Shown here in pieces: positions 54,214 through 64,000 of a stretch of DNA of 64,000 bases. Each line of letters opens with the position of its first letter. Within the stretch, counting starts at the first letter, position 1. Source of the DNA: Trissonchulus latispiculum (taxonomy: Eukaryota; Nematoda; Enoplea; Enoplida; Ironidae); NCBI GenBank assembly GCA_030248195.1, contig JASAND010006562.1, positions 1 through 64,000 of the forward strand, given 5' to 3'. The position numbers were made by a program, and so were the translations under genes. The notes beneath the pieces were generated by a model, which made no database searches, was not told where the DNA came from, and was given only the letters and a program-made list of their open reading frames with translations.

Positions 54214-54982
54214 CTAAATTCTGCTTTTATGCATTAGGAGAAACATAGGTACTATATATTTCTAATTCAGTATTCCTAGAATACACAAAACTTTGGTATT
54301 AAAACTAATTTTAATATTTTAATTTAGTAGAAAGATAGCTAAACGAGGCAACTTTAGATTTTTTCAAACGATTGAAATTAACACGAAGGGACGACAAAGT
54401 CAGAACAAAAGTTTATGATTGCTTCCACTGAAAATTATAGCGAAGGTCATACTACGAAAATTTACGCTGTAACCAGACACTGAAATAGTGGGAGCACTCC
54501 TTTTGTTTTCCTACAATTAGAGGGGTCCTGAGAATTGTTAAAATCATTCTTGTTTTGCTGTATAAACAGGTTATTTGTGTCTTTCAACTATAATCTAGGT
54601 CGGTAAAACCCAAGCTGAAATGCAGATTTTCAAGGACTGTTTACAACATATGTCTCGTTCTAAAAGCAACTAGGTCGCGTCCGAATGTATTTACGTTCGT
54701 AGTTTAAATCCACAGAAATGCACAGTTTGAGTTTAGAATTTTGCACAGATTGAGTGTAGGAGTCAGCGTTTTCTCTCAGCAGTTCTACATGTGGCTAGGA
54801 TAAAATACTGCCTCAGATTTGAATCTTTGTCTGAGTTTGTAGTAGTGACCAATATATTAAATTATTACATTTACAGCTAAAATTAAGCAAACCGTTACAT
54901 TTTTGTCAAAAAAGAACCTGTTCAAATTGGAGTTACCACATCGGATCTAGATTTGTTAAGTTTTGTGCTTTCATTTCTTATG

Positions 54983-54987
<5 letters not shown>

Positions 54988-55071
<84 letters not shown>
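54988..55071. repeat. (AT)n microsatellite, ~84 bp
   Basis: Uninterrupted AT dinucleotides. Confidence 0.9.
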
Positions 55072-55073
<2 letters not shown>

Positions 55074-58000
55074 TACAATTATCGCATTCTGTCCAGACAG
55101 TTGAGTAAATTATCTATGTGTCCAGAACAAGGTTGGACAGATGCGTAAATTTTTAAACTAAGAACTAACAGTGCAGAATATTTGTGTTTATATCTGTCGT
55201 TTAACTTCAGTATTGTTCGTGACTTAATTTTTTATATATAGTTTATGCATTGTTCTAACGCTTGTTACAACATTTTATTAGCTTATATTTTATTAAATGT
55301 TAAATGCTACTTTAAAAATCTGTACTTGATTTAATTGGTTGTGAAGGTGATATTTTTTTTGTTATTATTATTTTGTTTGGATTTTTGATTTTTTTTTTTT
55401 TTTTATAAAAAAAAAAATAATAAAAAATTTTTTTTTTTTAACCATTTGATTCAGGTACTCTGCTGTCTGTTCAATTGAATTGCTGAATTAATGGGCACGG
55501 TTTTGGAATAATTCAATGTGGAAATTTGTGGATTCCTTGGCCACTTGGGTCTCCCTGACAAAAGAAAGCCCTCCTGGTCGATAAACAATATCACCCCATG
55601 AAAGCAAGAACAACTGTCCTAAGGAGGTGATAATCAGAATACCAACTGGTGCAAAGTTAGGCCGAGGAGGCACTCTGGGTAATCACGATTTGTACAGAGG
55701 CTGTGCGTTGTACCATTCATTCAAATTTGCAGGTACATTCCATTTTAGATTTGTTTTCTAGTATTTTTACCTGTTCTCTGCAGAATTTTACTTGCAGATG
55801 TGACAAACGCGAAACTACTGATTAGGCGTGACACATATACTGGATTTAGGTACTAGAAGGATTGAGTACTAAAGGGATTAACGCCACTGTCATTGACCAC
55901 TTGAGTGAATAATAGGTGTGGGTGCAGATATAAACTATTTACTTGCCGGTGAAGTGCTAATGCTAGGGCCACTTCACTTACTTTTTTAAACGAAGCATGA
56001 AGAGATCGAATTTTAATTGTTGCCTACCGGCCTAGATATGTATATGTATATATAGAAGCGTGTTGCATGTAGGGTTAAACTAGTGAATATACGTCATAAT
56101 GAATGTAATAAGGTTGAGTTAGCAAATGGCCAACAAAGAGTCTGAATTGACCTTTGTTAAAATAGTCTCATTGAACTGAGAAAAGAGTGAAGATTTTTTG
56201 TTTAAATTTGACACAGTCTTAAAATCGACGTAGTGACGATTACAGGTGTGGAGTTATGAACAGCCTCCGTTGCTTTATGGCATGTAATGACATAAGAAGT
56301 CGTAAGAGGATGGGTTTAGAAAGAAGAAATTAGGGAAGCGTGATCAGTGTACTCTGTGTAGAGTTCAATAGAAAGGCCTGCACTGAGAGCTTTCGATTGA
56401 TATATAATGTGCCATATTTTGAAAAATCGCTGTTTTGTGAATTTCGGGGTCTGAGGTTCCCGATTGGCGCACTGAGAAGTACTGGACACAGCTGTCGGCA
56501 TAATTCATGCATCAAATTTATCCTAAGGCACGAATAAATATGCTGAAATGCAATTGCTCAATATAGCTTGGTCGTAAAATGCCAATCTTTCGAAAAAACA
56601 GCAATTTTCGCAATTTTGCAGAAAAAACTAATTTCTGCGCCAAAGAAATCTCGACACTGGAGAAAGATTCCAAGTAGCATTGGGTATCGTTCGAAACCTG
56701 TATACATATACTGTGTCACTATGGAGTTAGAATGTTTAGTTAGGACCTCTATCTTTTATAATATGCAGTCAAACTTAGTGACCCGAATTTTTGGTCACCA
56801 AAAACGACAGATCTTAGCTATTTTCGGCAGTTCTCTAACTTCAAAAATTCATTAAAAATTTTTGAAGACCTAATTCAAAATTTTTAATTCCACAGTGACA
56901 CAGTATCTGCTTAAAGATTTAAATCGATACCAAATGTAACCCGGTATCTTACACCGGTTTCGAGATATTTTGGCGCAGAATTATAATCGACACTTTTTCG
57001 ATTTTCTATGTTTAACACACGCATACCTCTAGTTTGAGGTCAATTTTCTCAACAACCGTAAGAATTCCAACTTAAATTTTATACTCGTTAAAATATCCCA
57101 CTTGGACAATGAAATATGTGAAAATCAGAAAAATCGGAGATGATCGGAAAAATGACCCTAAAGTGGACCCCCCCTTAATTGCTCTTATAATACAACATAG
57201 ATCTCAACATTTAATCTGAAAAACGTAGATGTTGATTTCCAAACAGGAAAGTTAATGATGAAAACCTAGGGTAGAGAAAATTTCATTTGTGTTAAAAATT
57301 GCGTTAACTGAAATCAAATTTTAATCAAATTTAATAAAAGTTTATTTTAGTGCAGCTTGAAATATTTAGCGTTTGCTCAGCGAATTAGCGGTTTAATACA
57401 CGACCCATAGGGTCTTCAAATTGAGCAGGTGCAGCGAAACCCAATTTTGATTATGCCGAACTTTGATAATTACAGAATATATCGGCATAATAAAAGGCTT
57501 TGCTTGCAATATTAAATCCAATAACGACCATTTCGAGAAACAAAGCATATAGTTACTTATTTTTTGCTATTTAATTTGATGCCTATTTAAAGTTCACTGA
57601 ACAGCTGTTATGTGTTGGCAGTTACGTCTCTTTGTCTATGACTATGTCTTTTGGTAGACTCCGCTAGATTCAATCTATTGTATTATATCTATTATAATTC
57701 ATCATAATTCGTCATAATATAATGACTTATATTTATGACGTTGGAGAATGGAGAGACATTGAATGGGTGTTAAAAGTCTAAGTAGTTTAATTTTGACAGT
57801 GGAAATGCAGTTTTTGTTCATTCTATTCTGCTGCTATTTTTAACTTTATTTTTGCAATCTACGGTCAATAAGGTCAGTGTTTATTGCAGTTGATATTATA
57901 AATACGCAGTTAACTGTAAGTTGAACTGTGCAGTTAAAACTAATACTATGGCATATGTTTTGTAGTTGTTAATATAATTTCATTCACCCCCTCCTCCTCT

Positions 58001-58560
58001 TTGTCTTTACTTTAAAGTATCCTTGTATCAAAATCAAGCGTTTTAACACAAACGTATCTAACGTATCTAAACACAGCAGGCTATATAAATATTCATATAC
58101 TTATGCCAGCCTTGGTGAGAAATTAGGACTGGACTCTAACAATTCTTTTGCTGGGCTTTTGTTTCAAATGTACAATAAAATTCAGCGGGCATATACTGGG
58201 AGAGAAGCTTTGTTGTTTCAACGGAGAGACTGAGAGAGTTATAAAGAGAGACTACATTTAATTGATACCTATTTGGCACAGGAATTAAAATAGTTTATTT
58301 AGTCTTTTCCTTGTCTTCGTCGTCTTCATCGTCATAGCTTTCATCATTCATCATAAGAGTAGGCAATTAGTAGGAAAGCAAACTAAAAATTATTATTCAC
58401 ATTTAATTTCTGCAAAGGGTCCATGTTTTTCAAGTAGTTTCATTGAGCTTTGGTACGTCAATGACAAGGATAAGTTCACGTATTTCTATTTCAATCTTTT
58501 TCAATCATCTTCCAATCAATCAATTTTGCACTGAAATAAGTTTTATATGAGAAATTTTGT
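55072..58560. other. Intergenic, no gene supported
   Basis: AT-rich. A T-run/A-run palindrome lies at about 55388-55440. The segment 57095-57175 (GACAATGAAATATGTGAAAA ... TGGACCCCCCCTTAA) matches 27725-27795 and marks a shared repeat. Open frames are under 100 codons with no splice support. Confidence 0.4.
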
Positions 58561-58563
58561 AAA

Positions 58564-58595
58564 TTAGGTAGTGCGCGTTAGCGCACTACCTAGAA
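58564..58595. repeat. Perfect 12-bp hairpin with GTTA loop
   Basis: TAGGTAGTGCGC-GTTA-GCGCACTACCTA in AT-rich surroundings, with no obvious link to a gene. Confidence 0.8.
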
Positions 58596-58959
58596 TAGGA
58601 ACAAAAGGCGTATTGCGGACTCTTGGATCATAGTTTTCTCTAGTGTTGGCGGATTAGTTTAGCTAGAGCCTTTATTGTGCAAGTAGAAGCCTCTTCACGA
58701 GGGGTCCATACTGTGAAAATTTGAGCAAAAGCGGCCGAGCCATTTTTGAGTTATGAAAGTGTCAAATTTTTAATGCACGACTTTCTCTCCATCCCCCCAC
58801 CCTGAAATCGGAGCTCTTAGATTTCCTTGGAGTTTTTTTTACACCGTTTTCCCCATTTAGGGGAAATAAGTTCGGTGTAGGTAGGACCCCCCATAGGTCT
58901 GTACATAGCCGGATTTCGATTTTTTCGGAGAGAAGTTTTAGTGAAGGTTTATGAGTATT

Positions 58960-59160
58960 ATGAGTGAAGCGGCTGATGGTGAATACAGGCGGTGCATGGG
59001 CTCCATCGTTGGCTTGAGGGCGTCCGGGGTATTAAAGTGGGGAATGTAAAGTTCTGCCCGGTGACGGCGATTAAACACCAGGGCCAGTCTCCGGATGCGA
59101 ATCACGATACAGCTTATGCCAAGGCGTTGTTGGAAATCTCGATCACTACTGCCTAGTTGG
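58960..59160 (+). other. GC-richer island with a 57-codon open segment
   Basis: From about 58985 a frame reads AVHGLHRWLEGVRGIKVGNV and continues to TAG near 59155. GC content and codon-like composition differ from the flanks. No splice site or family is recognised; it may be a gene or transposon remnant. Confidence 0.3.
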
Positions 59161-60172
59161 CTGAAGGATGTCCGCGTTCTTATTCTAAAGAGAGTAGAGT
59201 AGCGTTACGAGGTAACTATTATATAAGCTTGGGAGATCATAGTTAATGCGTGCCGATCTACTACTGATATATGAACAATTTTTAAGGTGTAAAAAATTAG
59301 TTTAATGCCTTTGTCAGTGCGTGGTTTAACTCGGTGGAGGTAGCAATAACTGGCAAAAGCCCAGTTAAGTTGTTTTTTGTGGTTGTAACCACAGTTTATT
59401 GAAGCGGAAGCTAGTGGGAACCGGCAAACAGAAAAGGAGGAAACGGTTTCTGGAAACGGGATTACTGATTTTAAGATGCTACACGTTAAAGCACTGTATA
59501 GATCGAAATTATGCAGTTTTTATCGTTTTGCGGATAAAACAGTTATAAATGTTAAACTTAATGAGGTTAAACCAGTCATAAATGTTTAACTAAAAACTAT
59601 TAAATTGTAAGGAAACGGAGACTTATTGAATTTCCAATTGCAAAAATTCTAAGTTTCTGGCAGCCGAATCGAGGAAGGTGTATGCTTGGAAAAGTGCGAT
59701 TGGGGAGGGTGGAGGGGTAAGCTTGCCGTCTCCCCTCCCTTTGCCGAAAAAGTTTTGCCTAAGTAAGTATATTATATAAGTATGCTGAAATATGTTTGAT
59801 TCGAATCGCAATTACTATGTTTCTACAGTTTTTAGGTTTTGACTGGGCCGTGCCTTGAGACAGCGTCATGGTCAATTACAGTGTGGTTGATCTGGAAAGT
59901 GACGTCGTTCTCATGGGTGTGTGAGAGTGTAGTTTGTTGACTCTGCACCATCTGCACATGAGTAGTCTGTCTGGCGTGGTGTTCAGGATAAGTGGCATCC
60001 TGTGCAAGAAATGCGTTGATGGTGTGGCCCTCAACTTTGTTGCCCTGTGTGATGTGCAACTTGGATGCAGCCTGCAGACTTCTCTGGCAGATGGTGATGA
60101 GCAAAAGTGGAAGGAAAGTGCGGCTGGAATTAAGGTTTTTGTTTTTTAAACACTTCATTTCAGTTACTTTAA

Positions 60173-60240
60173 GGTAATGGTATCCTTTCCTGCAGTGATT
60201 TTCTGATACTTTTTTGACTTTCTTAATTTTCCTGTGTAAG
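60173..60240. mobile_element. TTAA-family end fragment G
   Basis: TTAA (60169-60172) + GGTAATGGTATCCTTTCCTG, matching the family terminus. The other end was not found. The minus-strand frame at 59832-60272 runs across this terminus. Confidence 0.45.
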
Positions 60241-60365
60241 GAGGGTTGAAAATGGAGACTGTACAAGTACAATGCCGCACTGTACTGAGTGCTATACTGT
60301 ACTGCGACATATATATGTACATAAGCCTTTCATTATATACTATCTTATATATTCTTGCGTCTTAG

Positions 60366-60751
60366 ATGCCTGCCTACGTCAAGGAGGGTTTGGTCAGCTC
60401 GGTCATGACAGACCCCAATGACCCTGACCTTGCCCTGCTGCAGCAGGGATTCTTCCATCACGGGGTGCCTTGCCTGGAGTGGACATCACATGAAGACCAG
60501 GACAGAAAGTTCGGGAAGCACGGGGAGGCCCTCCAGCTGTCCACCGTGCACGAATATAAGGACCTGGCTAATGTGATGTGGCCCTGTGGCGGGTGGAAAG
60601 GTACGAAGTGAAAGCGTCTAACGTAGGGGAATTCTCCAATTCCCGGATAGTTGTCTTGACCGGACGTCGACCCCGTTCCCCTGCCGGGTCCCCTGTGCGA
60701 CTTGTCGTTTTGGTGCATGGTACGGATCGGCAAAAATTGTCACCTTCTACA
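60366..60751 (+). CDS. GC-rich coding-like segment, probable exon(s) of an unrecognised gene
   Basis: Acceptor GTCTTAG precedes ATG at 60366. The first frame (to a possible donor at 60601) encodes DPNDPDLALLQQGFFHHGVP, then CLEWTSHEDQDRKFGKHGEA. A different frame is open from 60572 to a strong donor, CTACAG|GTATAT, at 60752, encoding RVERYEVKASNVGEFSNSRI and VVLTGRRPRSPAGSPVRL. Either two alternative exons, a frameshifted exon or a pseudogene. The FF-x-x-G-x-P-x-x-x-W pattern is vaguely like the linker region of myotubularin-family proteins, too weak to call. Confidence 0.45.
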
Positions 60752-62929
60752 GGTATATAAACGTACTTTTATACTAAGAAAACATATTATTTATATATCT
60801 GGCGAATTATCAACAAACAAAATTTTAATACTTTCTTTGCTGTTTACACAATGCTAAAGGTTGCATGTTGCCCCCAGGAATTTTTCCTGCCATGTGTGAA
60901 ACGTTTTTTCAAAAAATTTTCGCAACGTCGGCGCGAAATAAGTGTAGTGTATTATACCATTATAATACGTGTTTCGCAATAAAAAGTAGCAATTATCCTA
61001 TTTGGTCTACTTTGACCCCCTTCTGTATCATTATTTGTGCATGAACAAGCAGTGCTCATTAAATATTATTGTAATTTCAACAAATAATCTGTAAAGATTC
61101 CACGAAGGTCACGAAATAAAAAAATTCTCAGCTTATGTATATATGCTAATTAGCTGTTCACTGGGATAGGCCCCGGCTCAACCGTTATATCTGCATTGAT
61201 CTGAATATATACTAATAACTTATACTAATAACTAATAACTTGTTATATATACTAATAACTTTGAATGAGGGGGAACCAAAACGTGGGGACTCCCCGCCCC
61301 CACCTTTATTCATTATTAACGCCAATATACATATGTAATGTGGGTAATAGCGTCCCCGCTATCACCCCCTTTCCAAGTCCTTTCCCAATTTCCATTATCG
61401 TTGTTTTTCCCAAAACTCTCCCAAAATCACCCAAATTCCCCATAAATATTGCATTGCTATAATTGTTGGGAAGCCCAATGATTTTGTATTGTTTTATATA
61501 TGAAAACAACTTTAAATATCGTGCAGTGCTAACTTTATGCTCATCTCTTGAAAATTATCTAAAATCACTTATTTCTGAGTGTAAACTTAACATTGCATGT
61601 ATTTTCAATTCTTGTTGGCTTAGCAAAGATAGACCCTCCCGTTCCCAACGCATAACAAAATTCTCCTTTAACGATTTCGTCACCTTTTCATCAGTTGGGA
61701 GTTTTTCAATCTACGGTACGGTCGGGTCTTCTAAGTTGGGGCCCCCATCTCCGGCAAATCCTACACCTAAGCTTAAGTTGTGTATTTTTTCCCCTTTGTT
61801 CCAAAATTAACTAAAATTCTCTTTTGTTAACCCTGTCTGTTATCCCTAATCCCCTTTTTACATCTTTTTCCATTAACTATTAACTCCCCTTCCCCTGCCC
61901 TTATCCTTTTTTTGCGGGGTTGCCCCGTCCCCCCGGGTCTACCTTTCCTAGCTAACACCCTTTCCCCGTTTGTGCCGTATTTCCCCCTTTCCCCCCATTG
62001 TTGCTGGTTCCCTCCCCCTCTGCCTGTCCCAGTCTGTGCTTATTATTTCTGACTGAATTGCGGGTAGCCCGCTGTATTTTCCTGTCCCCTCCGGGTAGCC
62101 CGGAAGGTATATTCCTATTATTGTCCTTGCCCTGTCTGTCCCTAATAAATCGACCAGTTGTCTTTGCTACTTATTTAATTTTACCCATTCATTTTAACTA
62201 GATTGATCTCGTTTATTAGCTAGGTAGCGCTCTGGGAATAGCCCGGAGTTGACTTATAACTGAGGTTAATTTTTGTGCGTGTCCCCCATCTTGTCTGGCA
62301 CCCCGTTGGCGTCCCCCAAAATCCTGTCTGTTCCCCCTTGGCGAGGCAAGTCGGTGGAAAAGAGCCGCCTAGACTAAATATCTCCACCCGCAGTCGCAGG
62401 TCAGCGTTCATTGCGCACAGTTCCCTTGTAAAATTTGGTGTGTGAGCTCAGCGGTTAAATTCCCTAGCTCCTCCCATATTTTACACATATATACATATGC
62501 AATGCCGGCTGCGACCGCCCCCCCCCCAGATGACCTAACACCTCCACACACAGATTTAATTCTAAAATTTGACTGAAACTATCAAAACCAAAAGTTAGCA
62601 TTTTTAGAAAACTTTAAACCTAATTTTGGACCAACAAAAGTAATCTCTAATCTAATCTCCCAAATCCCGGGCTTATTCTGGGGGGATTCCCCACCCCCAT
62701 AAACGATCCCCCCCAAATCTACCCCCACCCCAGGCCGCACCCGGGGGGGATGGGTCAAGTAGTCTGGACCCCCTTATGGGTATTCAAAAGGAAAAATTTT
62801 AGCTAATTCCATAGTAAAACCTGCGAGATATTACAACATTTTCGCGTAATTGCCGCGATAATCTGTCTGTGCAAGAATTAGACATCCAATGTAAAATTTC
62901 AGGGCGAAGAGACAAAAACTCTTCAATTT
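60752..62929. other. Pyrimidine-rich intergenic stretch
   Basis: From about 61280 to 62780 the + strand is notably C/T-rich with CCCC runs and short CGGGTAGCCCG-type palindromes (near 62065 and 62095). Open frames are composition artefacts. A TTCGC-AACGTC-GGCGCGAA hairpin remnant lies near 60925. Confidence 0.4.
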
Positions 62930-63090
62930 CTGGGAGGCTGCGCCCCCAGCCCCCTCTTGCATTTGACCTTGGACCCCCATTTCAAAGGTCTGGTTGAGGG
63001 CCTGCCCACCAACCAGAGGGTGCCTCTTTTGGTACTAAATTTTGTCCTGAAAAATTCGATCAGGCTAATTTTCCGGCTCCGCCGGAGACT
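62930..63090. repeat. Eroded pair of GC hairpin modules
   Basis: CTGGGAGGCTGCGCCCCCAG (62930-62956, reverse orientation) and CCGGCTCCGCCGG (63075-63088), spaced as in the hAT-borne pairs. No element ends were found. Confidence 0.5.
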
Positions 63091-64000
63091 TTTACTCATT
63101 TTTAGCTTTTTAACACAAAATTTGCCTTTTTTGTACTAAAAATCAACTTTTACATCAGCTGCTAGGAAAATAGCGCTATTTTTTTGCATATTTTTGAGAC
63201 ATTTTGCGCTCCCCTCCAGATTCTACGACACGGCGGCTTCTTTGAAGTTTGTTCAAATTAGCCTACCTTACGCATGCAAGAAGATCCAAAGCTGCAATTT
63301 TCACGTAGTTGTGTATAATGACGAGACGCAAAATGTAGCGCACTGGCTTGACTTGATTCAGCTCACAGTTTTCGCAAGCCTGGATTAAACCCTCGAAAAG
63401 TGTTAAAACTACCTATTTTCGGTGTTTAAAGAGGAATAACTTTCACAGACAGCAGTTTTGAGCGATGAACCAATTATAACTTTCACTCAGCGTGATAAGA
63501 GCTTTCAAATGCACCCAAGCTTGTAGTGATCGGAGCAACTTTAATTTTTCGGATATGGGTCCGCTGAAACCACAAGCCGCCCCAAATCCACTTAATTTAT
63601 ATATATTCGTGTTCTCCTGAACGAGACCTTTAATTTGATACCAAACTCGACTACTTGTTGCTTATTATTTCTTTTCCTACCTTTCTTAAAATTTATGAAA
63701 TTTTAAATTTTAAAACTTTTTAAAATTTTCGAAATCTCTGATTTCTCAGCTTTCAGAAAATATATACATTGTCATGCCTAGCTTGAATAATAAACTCTCC
63801 ACAAAATTCACTCTTTTGTTCCGGTTTAAGTTTGCTAGACTATAGTACATAGCATTGTAAACGTAGGGGATCGTAAGGAAAATTCGTTGCGTAGAGTTGG
63901 CCAAATCCACTTTTAAATCTAGCTTATTTTTGACGACGCAGCATGTATTTCATTTGCTGTAGGATTTGTTAGCTATGAAAAAGGCAAAAGCGGGGGCCTT
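63091..64000. other. No gene seen
   Basis: AT-rich, repeat-like. Open frames do not exceed 64 codons. Confidence 0.35.

Noticed and set aside
59832..60272. 146-codon minus-strand frame
   Set aside because: It runs across the terminus of a TTAA-family repeat at 60169 and has no clear splice sites or family motif.
60366..60600. Myotubularin-family assignment
   Set aside because: Only a loose FF..G.P...W pattern is visible; no catalytic or other domain landmarks.

Overview
This is eukaryotic, almost certainly invertebrate animal DNA. It is AT-rich, its coding sequence is carried in short exons with GT..AG introns, and most of the window is transposable-element debris. A single-exon seven-transmembrane receptor resembling nematode chemoreceptor-type GPCRs hints at a nematode, but I would not assign a phylum from this window alone. 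Nothing looks bacterial or viral-genomic.

Host genes, left to right. (1) The 3' end of an unrecognised gene encoding an Ala/Pro/Gly-rich protein (exons 5987-6104 and 6711-7445, + strand), followed by several kb of strikingly T-rich DNA. (2) A complete five-exon ECHDC1-like ethylmalonyl-CoA decarboxylase gene (18407-30497, + strand, 301 codons). I reconstructed it from phase-compatible splice sites. (3) A receptor-like GPCR reading frame (33961-33014, - strand), intact over seven TM segments except for one in-frame TGA in extracellular loop 2. (4) A weaker two-exon candidate on the - strand (40436-39592). (5) A four-exon orphan gene (47387-52141, + strand, 308 codons) whose four exons join in perfect phase and which I cannot assign to a family. 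Its large intron holds an LTR retroelement. (6) A GC-rich coding-like island at 60366-60751.

Mobile elements dominate. The 9.2-kb intron 2 of ECHDC1 is a readable insertion archive. A 5'-truncated non-LTR retrotransposon with an intact RT frame was split by a 2.4-kb hAT-like element (8-bp target duplication TTTAGAAC). Its (AT)n tail then took a second hAT-type element (duplication ATATATAT). Further right are a sibling of that second element (duplication ATACTAAC) and a third hAT type (duplication GTGCTAGA) carrying a foldback element. Elsewhere there are a second copy of the 2.4-kb hAT family nested in another element (2447-4690), a short hAT derivative (5118-5513), and two full tRNA-derived SINEs with 13-bp target duplications. 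There are also a G-run foldback element (13401-14166), a decayed piggyBac transposase with two frameshifts (43986-46031), a piggyBac-type TTAA element (40779-41976), and a scattered TTAA-flanked family with GGTGGTGGTATCC ends.

The most unusual recurrent signal is a pair of short GC-rich hairpin modules (TCTGGGGGGC-GGA-GCCCCCCAGA and TTCGCGCC-n3-GGCGCGAA). They appear inside several non-autonomous hAT-type elements whose ends otherwise differ. A second recurrent signal is that the two copies of one hAT family differ systematically at CpG sites in the way CpG decay would predict.
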